Shown here: positions 10,020 through 21,480 of the stretch, in pieces
How positions within the stretch are numbered: the stretch's first letter is position 1
Layout: every line of letters starts with the position of its first letter
NCBI GenBank assembly: GCA_004794785.1
Contig: SJOL01005988.1
Span: 110,760 to 174,759 of the forward strand
Direction: 5' to 3'
Origin: Opisthorchis felineus
Lineage: Eukaryota; Platyhelminthes; Trematoda; Opisthorchiida; Opisthorchiidae
Length of the DNA: 64,000 nucleotides
The notes under the pieces: generated by a model
Seen by the model: the letters and a program-made list of their open reading frames with translations, nothing else
Told to the model about the DNA's origin: nothing
Database searches by the model: none
Program-made: the position numbers and the translations under genes

Positions 10020-10160
10020 ACTTGCATGTGTAGCAAAATTAGGAACAAAACGAGAATAAGATTAAGATATATATATAATATACATATATGTATATATAGT
10101 ATAAAAGGAATATTCAGACAAAAGGAAGGAAATTGTTTCGGAATAACCCAAAAGGTGTGT
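10020..10160. repeat. AT-rich microsatellite at the Gypsy-1 RT deletion
   Basis: Contains (TA)n-like runs (about 10064-10100: ATATATATATAATATACATA...). It occupies the position where RT motifs including the catalytic Asp box should be, so it marks an internal deletion or replacement. Confidence 0.65.
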
Positions 10161-10163
10161 TGA

Positions 10164-10614
10164 TCACAGTAAGATTACTCGAGGCTTCGTCCAGTGGTTT
10201 TGAACGTAGGCATCTTTTAAATCAATTTTTGAAAACATACTTGAACCTGATAAATGATATAGTATATCTTCAGGCTCTTCCGTAGTGCATGTGCGTTGCA
10301 GTAACCGCGTATCTAACGTTAGCCTGCAGTCATCACATATTCGCTGAGTAATACCATCGACCCTTAGTGGAATATCTATCGGGGTTGCCCAATATTCCTC
10401 TATCACACATTCAATTTAATGCTTGACGAACAGGTTCACGTAAGCCAAATGGAACAATTCGTCTCTTGAGAAATAAAGGATCTCCTGTAGCTTCGATTTC
10501 CACTTTGGGTATTCGCATGCCATCTGTAGCTTTAGAACATTTAAGTATCAGTTGTTTGAGTTCACTCTCATTTACAGAAGTCAGTAAGGAGATACAAGTT
10601 TGCAATAAGCACAA
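10164..10614 (-). pseudogene. Gypsy-1 reverse transcriptase, N-terminal part
   Basis: Frames 10614-10411 and 10406-10164 read IVPFGLREPVRQALN, EEYWATPIDIPLRVDG and SGSSMFSKIDLKDAYVQ, matching the first RT motifs of gypsy pol. Translation then runs out; the palm with the YxDD box is missing, so the element could not reverse transcribe itself. Confidence 0.8.
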
Positions 10615-10638
10615 AACTTTGAGTTCGATGATGGATGG

Positions 10639-10986
10639 TTATGAGGTTGAAACTAAAAAATTACAATTGATAGGGGTACCTCGGGTCAATCTCAGAGGTA
10701 TCGTACAACTGCCAGCTAGAGGTACGGAATGTCCAGTGATACCGCGGATAATAACTTCTGTAGGCACTATCACAACACTGGGGTAAAATGCAGTTAGGTC
10801 TGACTGTGGAATAATGGGCTCAACACTACCAGTGTCAACAATGAAGTTATGTTTTTGACAAGAAGCTGATAGCAAAGTCTTAAAAAGGTGTGACGAATTT
10901 TGGGGCAAAATAGGTAAGGAAAGGGTAGAGATATCTTCAGTTAATGATTTTGGGCCCGTATTAGGATCAAAAATTAAGTGACACAC
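10639..10986 (-). pseudogene. Gypsy-1 aspartic protease
   Basis: A 115-residue frame with the retropepsin active-site triplet in HNFIVDTGS (residues 47-54, about 10836) and a later GITGHSVPLAGSCTIPLRL stretch that fits the protease flap and C-terminal strand. This enzyme would cut Gag-Pol. Its frame is separated from gag by stops. Confidence 0.78.
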
Positions 10987-11099
10987 TTTTTTGGACTTAC
11001 GGACAAGTTAAATATGTCCCGTTTTCCCGTAGATAAAACACTTCGCTTGCTTGAATATCTGGAATGATTTCGTCCCCAAGATTCACATTTCCCAAATTT

Positions 11100-11761
11100 T
11101 TAGACCGCTGACTTAGAATTACGATCTATGAAGCGACGCATGGATGGATCTGAAGCACGAAAATTTGTTAAAGGTTTGGACGTGCTGTCTATCTGCATCC
11201 TCGAATTATTCCTTTTAGAGCAATTTAACAACATTGCTTCATCAGTCTTCGTTACATGCTTCACATCTTCATACTGCTCACATATTTTTCGAATAGGTTG
11301 AAATGATTGATCTGGATAGAGCAGCAGCTTTTTTTGTAATTCGGGCAATTGAATACCAGCAATGAGTCTATCACGCAGTTGGTCTTCTGGTTGGACACCG
11401 TAGTCACATTTGGCCGTCTGTGTCTGTAACTGCAATACAAAATCACGAACCGACTGAGAATGGAAGCGCATCAATATATTGAATCTAGCTTTTTTGGCTG
11501 CTGCGAAGTTAATCGATGTGAAGTGTTGCAGAACTTTTTTCTTCAATGCATTATACGAAATAGTAATTTGAGATTCAGGATATACTAAATTCTTGATCAA
11601 TGTATGCGCCTCCCTGCCAACAAAATGTAGAAAATACGACGCGATTTTTTTGTCATCCATATCCGATTTTGTAAGGCACTATATGTCAAACCATTCCAAA
11701 TAATCTTCTACGTCTCGCACAGTTGAATTAACATTTAATGGTCCCATTTCGGTAGGCATGA
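11100..11761 (-). pseudogene. Gypsy-1 gag
   Basis: Gag starts at an ATG near 11761 (MPTEMGPLN), just inside the 5' LTR. A single in-frame TAG in place of a probable Trp codon (near 11685) splits it; the frame reopens at 11660-11100. It would form the capsid (DDKKIASYFLHFVGREA, QSVRDFVLQLQTQ, QLRDRLIAGI). The zinc-knuckle region (11097-10990) has the spacing of CCHC boxes, but most cysteines read Ser or Trp (CESWGRNHSRYS), so nucleic-acid binding is probably lost. Confidence 0.8.
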
Positions 11762-11788
11762 TGAACCTTTCCAACAGCGACTCCAAAA

Positions 11789-11962
11789 TGTAGTAACTGA
11801 GTTCGGCACATATATCAGTATAACCAAACGAACTAGAAGTTCGGAATTCAGCACGGCGTAACAAGTAACACGTATGTATTCAACTTGACGTAGCACTTTG
11901 AATATTAAAACAAGGGGATAATGAATAGAACAATGAATAGAGCATCAATCATCTTCATCACA
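11789..11962 (-). repeat. Gypsy-1 5' LTR
   Basis: 174 bp, TGTAGTAACTGAG at the left edge and TCATCACA at the right edge on the plus strand. Partner of 8078-8259. Gag begins within about 30 bp of its inner edge; I could not assign a primer-binding tRNA. Confidence 0.8.
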
Positions 11963-13280
11963 TCAACCTGCTGCGGTTGTGGAAATAATGGTATCAAAAA
12001 GTTCAAGACTCTGTAGCCAGCCTAGGGCAGTTACACCTCTTTATTCAGATTGGGCATCCAGAGGCGAAACAAGCCCTCTCAGCAATCTTCATCTGTGGAA
12101 GTCGGGGTTATTTAAGGCAACCAATAATAGTAGCGTGGGGAACGTTTTAATACTAATAGACCTAACCGGGAACCAAACCGATGGTCCTGCAACGAAAAAC
12201 ACAATGTGTAAAACCATTCTCACAACATCTAGCAGAACAGGGTTTGCTAGTTAATAAATTTTGTGGAGCAATGATTTTGAGTACAGCCTCCACTCGATTG
12301 GCCAGCTGGTAGAATAACAATTGGATTACAATGTCACCTTTTACCGTTCGAGTGCACCAAAAACGTACGTGTAAGGCAACTGTCATGCCCTTCTGTGGTT
12401 GTGAATGGATTGTTGACGTTTTCTTGAATAAAGTTAGTAAATATGCTCCAAGTATAGTTGTAGAAAAAGACGACGAAAGAAAGCCGTACGCTAAAATTGA
12501 AGTCCTCCTTTGGTGGGTTTAGGAAACCGACATCACTTCTTGTTGGGAGAGCCAATCGAAATCATATCTTATGGCCAGATGTTTTAGACGCTACGCTATT
12601 AAGCACTTGAACACCAAAACGGTCGGGTTGCGGCCCATCTACTCATTTTTCTTCCTTCGTACAAATTTTCCAATTACATGTTGTTTCATGGACACGCTCA
12701 AGGAGTGGCAACTCTTAGCTGCCCGGTTATGTTAGCACTTGAGTAAGAAATTTTCCAGAGGCGTTCACCACGGAGATGATGCAGGAATCCAACCGTGCAA
12801 CGGAGAAGATTCACTAAACAAGGTTAAACCGTTAGCATTGTAAGTCACATTAGGCCAACACCCTTAACAAGGCTGATGCAGCAGCATCGACAGACCTCTG
12901 CACTGACAGCTTCCAGTCTATCCAGCCTAGTGGCCTGAGCGTGGTACAGATCAAAATACAAAATGCCGACACTGTACTCTAACTATATGGGATAAATGCA
13001 TCAGCGATTCAATAACTAGTGTGATGGCTGGTGGCAAGAAAGTACAAAGTGATTCGTTTTTGCTTTGTGAAGTGAAAAATAAATGTCTGGAAATGACTCA
13101 AAATGATCGGACTCAGAAACTTTACCGCATCGGCGCAAAAATGTCAGAAAGCTAAGTTAAAGGAGTTGCTGATAGGTAACAAGACACAGAATTCTACAGT
13201 TCCCTGAGGAACATTTGGGATTTCAACACCAAGTCACTTAGATTGCCTGCAGGATACCTAAGCCAATACCAATAGTAGCT
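11963..13280. other. Gene-less stretch
   Basis: No recognisable coding sequence. Two short opposed open frames at 12331-12555 have no known motif. A roughly 90-bp segment (12173-12260) recurs inverted at 13804-13895. Confidence 0.5.
12173..12260 (-). repeat. Short dispersed repeat, copy 1
   Basis: The reverse complement matches 13804-13895 at about 80 percent, sharing TTCGTTGCAGGACCATCGG and GAATGGTTTTA. The TTGCAG/GACC junction looks like a 3' splice site in both copies, so this may be part of a larger unrecognised repeat. Confidence 0.6.
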
Positions 13281-13785
13281 CAGATCATATTACCACCTCA
13301 CAACAATTACTGGGACAACGCCACTCTTTCCAAAGACTGACAATGTCCGTGTATCTCAATTTCAAATTTACTTTTGACTCCACGGATCGTGACAGTGTCT
13401 TGCGATGAAGAGTTTCCCTTCTTAATTCTTGTCCCTTATAAATGCTCTCTATGTCTCCTTCCTTGGGCGCGTATGTGTCTCCGGCAAATTGTCTCCTAAG
13501 TTAATCGCATCCAGTGATTTGAGGCAAGGATGTCCTCTGTTGACCTTTCTCTTCAACTGCGTAATTGGTGTGCTGCTTGAATTCTCCTTACGCGCTTCTA
13601 ACACATCTGGGATCGAAATACCGACATTGAGTACGCTGGCGATATTGTTCTTCTTGGGTCAGACCCTCTAGAAATGCAGACTAGCTTAACTGACCCAAAT
13701 AATTCTGCTACGCAAATCGGTATGCTCTTCGCACCTGTAAAGTGAGACGTGCTGCCGAAAGATTTGGTTCGATCACACCTGAACC
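13280..13785 (+). mobile_element. RTE-like LINE fragment (RTE-C copy 2)
   Basis: Encodes part of RTE-type reverse transcriptase: FKFTFDSTDRDSVLR, then SSDLRQGCPLLTFLFNCVIG. The catalytic box reads YAGD (13632-13643) instead of YADD. It is the inverted counterpart of 37978-38480, and both copies carry the same YAGD change. It is truncated at both ends. Confidence 0.85.
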
Positions 13786-13803
13786 CAATATCGTTACTTC
13801 TCA

Positions 13804-13895
13804 ACATTTAATAACTTGCAAATCCTGTTGTGCTGGATTTTGCAGGAATGGTTTTATATATTTTGCTCTTCGTTGCAGGACCATCGGTTTGGTTT
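13804..13895 (+). repeat. Short dispersed repeat, copy 2
   Basis: Inverted partner of 12173-12260 (see there). It begins right after the RTE-C fragment. Confidence 0.6.
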
Positions 13896-13899
13896 TCAT

Positions 13900-15695
13900 T
13901 TTCTTCCTTTGGTTTTATGATTACCGTGGAGTGCTCACTTTTCTCGGTTTTGTGAGTTTTGGGATCTCGTGGGTCTCTGAATCTACAGCCTAGTCAGTAA
14001 CTCAAGATTTGGGCTACAGCGGCAACAAGTGTATTTTATATCTTAATATATCTGGTTTAGTGGTGGTTGACGCTAGGGTTTTCTGTAAATAAATACCTTT
14101 TCGAGGGAAACGCGTTCTGCGTTTAGTCAACTGTTATGAGGTCAGCGGAGCATGTCCCGCATTTTTGGGCCTTGTCAGGTTAGTGAAATGCGATGACCCA
14201 TTGAGGCGTATTACCCATTGTTGAACACTTGGCTCCTAGCTTTCTTCAATCATTTTTTTAAATTTGTGTCCCAGTCGTTAGTCTTTTGTTCCCGTTAACC
14301 TCCTACTAAGAGGCGGAATGGTTTAATGAGTTTGAGCACATCTAACACGCGATGGGTTCAAATTTGGTTTCGCTGTATGCTGGTTCGAAGTTGTTTAACG
14401 TATTTTTCGGCGTTCTAACTATTTACTGGGGTAATACGTGTCATTTGGTTTGAGTTCATCCCCAGAAGTGTAAGTTATACGTGAGTAGCGCCATGCTGGG
14501 CTTAACCTCTTGTACGGTGTATACCAAGCTATTCACAAACATGGGCCAGATTTTGCCGGGCTGTTCATACCTAACACTACAAGCGAATCACCATAGATGC
14601 GTGCAAAACGGATCATTGTTGAATGTAAAATGTGGAATACAGTGCTACGCTTGCCTTCCTCATTGTCATTTCAAGCGCAGGGCCTGTTGAATGACCAGAT
14701 GGAACGACTGATTAACCCTCTCAGCCCCATTATCTGCGCCAGTTGCCTCTATCTCAGGCCTGTCAGGAATCCTACATAAAACAATGCGCCAGTCAACAAA
14801 GCAAACGTGCTTTCAATTATGGATCCTGCGTGCCAATGTAGATATCTCATTTAATCTTGGAAATTTGAAGCAGGATGCAAACACTTGGAACGCGACGCTC
14901 CGGAAGAAAGTCGACACATGAATTTTTCGTCTGAACATGACTACCTAGGCCTTTCATTCCGCTTCTGCTGGATTCCAATAAAGTACTTCGGCTATGTGAT
15001 GCTGCATTCAGGACCGCAACCGCGTCACAAAGGTACAGGTGGATGAGAGTCCAGGATAATCCCCTGGGGTTGGTTTATCAAACGGACCACGCCAACGAAA
15101 GTGCACCGGCGTTGTCTTACAAACGATTAGTAAGAGTTACCTTGCTTAGGACAGTCAGTTGGAAGCAGACGAACATTTTGGTCTCTTGTTACTCTTTGGT
15201 CCCCAACTGCCGCTGGAAGAAACCTAAAGTGAACACTATGTATTCAAAAAAACGCTACCGAAGATCGAACGTTCATCCGAAGATCGCCCATTGGAGGCAG
15301 AAAAGCTAATATAAAGGTAAACATGAAACAAACATGTCACCAGCGATAAACCAACCGGTTACACTGTTGACTAAAGCGATGGTGGATGTGGAACTATTCG
15401 CCCATGAAAAGCGCCGATACAACGTAACGCGAATCCAGATTACTGTTTCTACTCAACCAAAAGAGGCTTTGGATATCAAGGAGGCTGGCGCTCAGGTTGG
15501 GGAACATTTTGCGCGGACGGAGCGGTTATCACCTAACTCCTCGCCCTATAATAAATTTCGTACGCAATTGCTCGATCACCCTGAACTAACGCCTGTGGTC
15601 GACTGAGTCTCAGTGCGAGGGACACAGGGCCGTAATTTACCACAAACACTGTCCCTTGCATCGCTATTTGAATAAATTGCACAGACAATAAATCG
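13900..15695. other. Gene-less stretch with a weak tRNA-like patch
   Basis: No protein I can identify; the open frames at 15043-15309 and 15334-15606 lack known motifs. At 14311-14370 a TGGTTTAATGAG run followed 40 bases later by GGTTCAAATTT weakly resembles the A and B boxes of a tRNA-derived SINE, but no second copy is seen. Confidence 0.4.
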
Positions 15696-15699
15696 AGGC

Positions 15700-16399
15700 A
15701 TACTTACACAGATTTGCCCTAAAACCCTTCCTATTCGCTACTCTATCCGACTACTCCTCAAACTCTCCCGGGGTAATCAAGTCAATTCCCTCCCGTTCCC
15801 AACATTTGACCATCGGCGGTAGCTGCTTCGAACTTATAGACATTCCTGCTACCATTTATCCGTATTGCGAATTCCTCCAATTCTTCATCCCCGCTTACGC
15901 TTTTCGTGACACTTGCCATAGATACAATTCCAAAGCTACAAATCCTCGGCAATGGCTACCATTTTTAGTTCAACTTGTCCGGCTGGATTACCAAAGCACT
16001 AATACTTCACCGGATTTGTCGTTCCGGTTCCTCATTTCCCACAATTTGCAGCCTCCTTATCACGTGTCAGGTAGGATGCCTTAGTTTTGCCAACCCATTG
16101 TTGTGTTGTTGCTCACCATCTTTGAATTGTAACAATCTGATCTTGCTCCATTTTGATATGTTCTCTAAAAGGCAGAAAAGCCCCTAACAACTGCACTCCT
16201 CCGCCCTCGATGTCCACCGTATTTAGCTCGTGCTAGTCTAGGCATGACCCCACTTGCGTCGGATAATATGCACTATTTGTTCGACTGTCCAGGTTTCGCG
16301 CATTCCCGAGCACCCACAACTTACGTTAGTCGTGCCCTAATTTTGACTGTACAATTTTGATTATGCCTGACGTTATGTCACCAGGTAGCTCGGAATAAA
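15700..16399 (+). mobile_element. Family X dispersed repeat, copy A
   Basis: Shares long stretches with 29712-30300 inverted (for example AATTCTTCATCCCCGCTTACG) and ends in GCCTGACGTTATGTCACCAG...GGAATAAAC, the same 3' end as copies at 28090-28155 and (inverted) 29712-29760. One frame near the end reads DNMHYLFDCPGFAHSRAP, which resembles the Cys/His tail of some LINE polymerases. It is internally deleted between about 15835 and 15843 relative to copy B. The class is unknown; a non-LTR origin is likely from the shared 3' end. Confidence 0.7.
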
Positions 16400-18552
16400 C
16401 TGTGCTGTCACTGTTGTGGGGCACGACATTTAGTCATCCCCAAATCTAGTAAACAAAGCCCATCATCAGCCCATTTCAACGTGGATCTTTTATTTAAAAC
16501 TTTGATGCCAAATTTGTGTACATGTTCAGTTTTTTAGGGTTGTCAGCTGCAGTAAGCGTCGTTCTGTCAAAGGCCACCGATTTTCGGTGTTCCTTTGGTC
16601 CACAAGCGTTGGATGGCTTTGCAAAGCAAAACCAATATTGGCGACCCAATTCTATTCAAAAAGCTAAGTCCTGTACTGCATTTTGTAATTTTTCCGTCTT
16701 CTGTGTTTGTCATTCACAACATAATTATGATTGCCCGCATCCTAAATTATTTCTTGTATGAGTGTGAAATTGATTTTACCCAAAGAAGTGCTACGGCTGT
16801 TTCTCCCCAGTTATGGGACGCCACAGCCATAGATAGGTGCGTCACAATTCTTGTATTTTACTGTTCATCTTCGTTCTAATAAGCTTTTCATTAGTGTTCT
16901 GTTGTTGTGGTCTGTCTCAATCTCTTTCTTACGTTTGCTGTTTAAAACCCGTTATGTTTTAATTTACGCTTCAGGTAAGCCGGCTTGATGATGCTTTTGC
17001 TGAGCACTCGCAACCGAACATTTTCTGCTCATCCGTTGTATCGCGGTGCCTATTGTCATGTCTAATTGTATCTCCTCCTATCGTAGTATATTAGCACAAT
17101 GGCATCACAGAGTTTGTTTTTCCCGTTGTCTATTTTTAGCCACTTCCGTAAGTCGCTGTCGCACTCAGGTTACGCTACACCTTTGTGGTTGAAGTTCAAC
17201 CGCTAATGGGTTTTGTATAGTCTGCTTTCAAGGACAGTTTTGCATGGCATGTTATGGTGGCGCTTCTGGTTACAGTGGAAGGAGATTCCATCATGTAGCG
17301 TGCAAAAATGGCGTTCCGATTTATAATAAATCGGACATATTGGTATGCGGCACCGGTTGCGCGTTTTGTGCACGACTACAAGTGATTAATCAGATTTATG
17401 ATTCAAAAAATTGCGAAACGGATTTTGGAAAGCTCGCTATTTTGGGCATGGTCTGTAACCATTTCGCAAACTTTGCGAAACATGACAAAATGCACTATAC
17501 CTTCACCGTCGGCATATCATATTTCTGGCACCGCCAGGCAGGCGACAACGCTAGGTTCAAAACCAGCGTCCTCGAGCTGTAAATTGTCTTGTGATATTGT
17601 ATGACAGATGTGAGAAAATTTATGATTATTGCCTTGTATTTTTCTTTTATAGTTGATGTCGCAAATTTAGTTGCGCTTAGAGCAGAATGCTTCAGTCATT
17701 CGTTAAACAACTAGATTCAATTACCCCAAAAAGCTTCTCGCTTATAATACTCATTGATTTAATCTCCCAGTACTCGCTCAATACTACGTCTTCTGGAAAT
17801 ATTTAACAATACTTTTTTTGATGTTTTTGTTTTGCCCGATCGCCTGGTTTTTACCTTGCAGGCAACAGAATGTTCGTCTGTAACTCTGGTCAAGAGCAGC
17901 CTAGAGCATTTGCCACTGAACTGCAGTACAACAAAATAACAGTGACAATTAGTCGATAATCCAAACAATCACAACCTATCTTTGCGATGACAGTCATGCT
18001 AAACCAGATGCCAAAGGTATATTTGTGTTCTCGGTTCATTCGACACAAGTTTTAAAGTGATAAAAATCAAGCTTCAGCCTGAACTTCTTGCATGTAAATC
18101 CTCCGAAAGGAAAATTTATGCAAAGTGATGGATCCTCATAAAACCATTTGTGTTATTTAGCCATATTTAAAAACAGGATAAAAGCCTCTTGATTTTATAG
18201 TGATAACTTGGTAATTCATTTCACCGCATCCACAATGAAGTATTAACAAGCCTGGTTTATACGCCTCACCTTGGACACGCAATGCTTTTATCGGGAGAAC
18301 CTCTGCGGGTGGAATAAAACTTTTTTTTGTCAAAATTTTGCATTTTGTTGAACATGTACTTAAGCCAAAAACCACCCCAATCTACTTTCGTTTTGTTGCG
18401 ATTAGTTTTAATTAATCTCCCTTGTTAACTTTTGGTGCGCATTTGACTTTGAACTTGTTGTGCTATGGCTTCAAAAGTGGCTTTGCATATGGTTGTTGCT
18501 CACAGCGTTGGATAAGGCGTTGAATGAATATATGAAGGGAACTATGTGATAC
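16400..18552. other. Gene-less stretch
   Basis: Open frames (16516-16879, 17244-17604, 17759-17968 minus) show no family motifs and are of chance length. Nothing else recognised. Confidence 0.5.
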
Positions 18553-20340
18553 TTGTGCGCTCATCCATTAATCGGAGCAACAACGCTTTTTTGCATTGCG
18601 AATGGGTGTGGTATGAATGCAGCCGGCGGCCAGCAAGACAAACGAAAAGTCGAGGAATCCGAAGAGGCTAGTAAGTTGAACGTATTTGCCATTACCAAAC
18701 GGTACGCAAAGCACCGTCGTCCAGTGTGGTTTTGCCTAAGGAAACAGGGGAACCGTCTCTCGGTTACCTCTTATTATCTTGAACACAGCCATAAGATTTC
18801 TAAGTTTTGCACTATCGGCTTTCGGTGAATAGACGGCTAGCCGATGAGGAGTTTGGCGCCTTCAGGGCCCTGCTGAAATATGGAACGCCGTCGTGTGAAG
18901 CGCGACAGATTGTGGCCGATGGATTCGGCATGCTCCTTACCACTCAGAACATATACACCTACCACGCGAAGTGTCGACCAGCTCTGTTGAGCAGATGCAG
19001 CATAGTTGGGTTCTATCGTGGCAGAGGATATGCCTTCTGTCTTCGTAACACTTTGCGAGACTAAACGCGCTCTTGCGCTTCAGTCATACGAAGGTCACTA
19101 TAGCCACATATGTTTCTCCGGATGGCAGCAGATAGCGTTGTTTTGACGCCTCCTAGACGTAGTGAACGTCGACGGAACACATGCGACAAACCGTTTTGGG
19201 TAATTTTTTTCAAGCAACTAATGTTTGGCCTGTATATACAAACTTTATAGCTTCCTGACTATCAGTGGCGTGGGTACCGGGTGTCCGGTTGTGTATGCCT
19301 TCGTGGAAAGCCAACAGTTTACACTCATGCGTATACTGTTCGGCTTGTCCAGGGATATGGTGGGGGAGCAGTATCAAGTGAAAACTTTTATCATGGACGA
19401 GTTGGCGGCATAAATGCGGACTGCAAGAGTAGTGTTCGGCTGCCACGTCATTTTGTGTTACTTTCATATTGGAAAAACCATCAAGAGGCGAGTATGTATC
19501 ACGTAACATTCATGTGTTTTTGGTCGCAGGCACACTGCAAACAGCCGGCACATATTCCACCGTTTGGCTGGCTTGGACAATGCTTTATAGAAGTGATTTT
19601 GGCTATCATAACACGAGCACGTAGATTTCTGCAGGATCTGCAAATAGTGCGCCGCACGGACCCACGATTCGTCTTTTAGCTTACGGTTCACTAGTTATAC
19701 ATCACCCGCAAATTGGCTGTACAAGCACAATTCGGGATGGTCTACTTAAGTAATGTGACTGAAAACCGTCTGGAGAATGCAAGCGGCCGCCTGAAAAGCC
19801 AGGTGCACCACTCAGACACTGGAGTACGCTATACAGAAGGTGGTCCGGCACGCCGGGTGGCTCATGGGGGAAGTTGGGATGCAAACGTCATATCACTGCA
19901 AACGAGGGGCAATCCCAGATGGCGACGGCTACGTCCTAAACGTCGTCTGTCGAATGACCATGAATGCATGTTCCCTCGTTTTGAGGCACTTGGGGCCGTG
20001 GACCCCAATGCTGCGCTATCATATTATTGGAACAAGCAAGGTGAGGTCAACCTACGTTTACTTAATTATAGTTCGTAGTGCAAATACCCAGGTGCTCCCC
20101 GCCGTTGGCACCTGGGCTGGGGAATGCACATGCAAATTCTACCGGGAATGTTACGCCTATGCATCCATTTATTTTCTGTATTTAGAGATCAGTCAGTTCG
20201 AAGCAGTAAGAATCATTCTTCATAAATTTTTATGTTGCTTCCCAATGCACCAAAGATGGGTGTCAGAATACAACCTACCGCAACAATGTGTACGCCTTAC
20301 ACCAGTTCCCAAGCCACTGTCCGTAGCTTCCGACGGCTAG
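18553..20340 (+). pseudogene. Mutator-like (MULE) transposase relic
   Basis: The reading is spread over frames. An N-terminal zinc-finger-like part (VWFCLRKQGNRLSVTSYYLEHSH, 18720-18790) resembles the FAR1/FLYWCH-type DNA-binding module. The DDE core follows: first Asp in VNVDGTHATNRFG (19171-19173), GTGCPVVYAFVESQQF (19270-19318), second Asp in FIMDELAA (19396-19398), then VVFGCHVILCYFHIGKTIKR (19430-19480). The last piece (19730-20100) includes NRLENASGRLKSQV and a Cys-rich stretch that may be a decayed SWIM finger. These are hallmarks of MuDR/MULE transposases. A stop follows FIMDELAA and there are frameshifts. I did not find terminal inverted repeats. Confidence 0.72.
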
Positions 20341-20689
20341 CGTGGACAACTGAACCGAGTGGTGGATAAGCTTTATGGGCTAGAACCCGGGAGGGACACA
20401 GCTATCACAAGGCAGTTGATCGTTCGGGGGCAAATCTCGCTGCGTCAATGCTCAACGTCTGCAACTGACGGCCTGCGGTTGGTGGTCGAGGATACTGCAC
20501 CTCAACCCAGATGGCGGTCTAGGGACGCAGGCTTTGGCTTTTGTGTGCCTTGTGACCGGCATTCTTGTAATCAGTGACCGCTGGTGTGCGACGGATCGCG
20601 TATCATATCAAGCTAACTGTTGTGATAGTGGACCTTGCTCGCTGTAAGGTGATGCTCCTCAGGATTTTCCCAAAAGTGAGTCCACAGCT

Positions 20690-21480
20690 GAATAATTCAT
20701 TTTTAGTTCTTAGCCCCTGGCTGGTCCAGGAAACGCATATGTTTGCTTGCTAACCGGTCCGAAGCACAGAATCCAAGCACAGTTTTTCCCTGGGAGAAGG
20801 AGTTCATGCAAACGCACAAGAATTAACGTGAGCTGCACGAAAAATGACTGACTTGGTGAGGAGTACATAATAAAAGTCACCGAGATGTTTAGATCCAACG
20901 AAAGGTTCGGCGGATCTGAATGAACGCCTCCCGGAGGCGGCTGGGGCCAGATGAAGACGCTGTTTGTGGTTGCAGGTAAGGGAACGAGTGGGCGAGAGGG
21001 CTCAGCCAAAGTAGGAGGTGAACAGTTGCGGGTATGCAATCAAACTGGGTATGGCAGTGCCTTGCCGTCACTGCACTGAGATACTTCAGCTTCTGGACAG
21101 CTCCCTGACGGACGTCGTGATTGAGGTAGCTGGGCTGGGATGTGCAATTGTGTGAGCAGCGGGACGTTTTGGGTTTGCCAGGGGAATCTGTAGGGACAGC
21201 AAAACCAATGTAATATCCCAGGTAGAATTTTTTGTCCGCTCGGGGATCCCTTCAGGTGTAATGCACAAATCGGGTGGAGCGGATAACGGCCAGACAGGAC
21301 ATCCATAGCAGGTCGTATTACCACAGGTCGAAGCTTGGGGAGAAGGTGAAATGGGATGAGATCAATAAGGTATGGAGAGTCGTAGGAGTCATCAGACAGG
21401 ATATAGTCCTTTGATAGAGAAAAAACTGAACGTTTGCCACAATTAGGGTAATGATAACAAATGGTCAAACGGGATGGGAT
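20690..21480 (-). mobile_element. Family X dispersed repeat, copy D
   Basis: Aligns in the same orientation with 30390-30930: AAAATGACTGACTT, CACCGAGATG, GGGTATGGCAGT and GATGTGCAAT recur in order. It lacks the ATT-type 3' end, so it is cut at that side. Confidence 0.65.

Larger units (their letters stand above)
8078..11962 (-). mobile_element. Gypsy-1, degenerate Ty3/gypsy LTR retrotransposon
   Basis: A 3.9-kb minus-strand element in gypsy order (gag, protease, RT, RNase H, integrase), so from right to left: 5' LTR 11789-11962, gag, protease, RT start, RNase H, integrase, 3' LTR 8078-8259. LTRs run TG...CA on the plus strand, with one mutated end base. No target-site duplication is seen (AATTAAGGCATTC on the left, TCAACCTGCTG on the right). 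The core of RT is deleted. It sits where the CR1-a LINE stops, at or near its insertion point. Confidence 0.87.

Noticed and set aside
16516..17604. Several overlapping 70-110-residue open frames
   Set aside because: No motif, no shared homology within the window, and lengths expected by chance in this composition.
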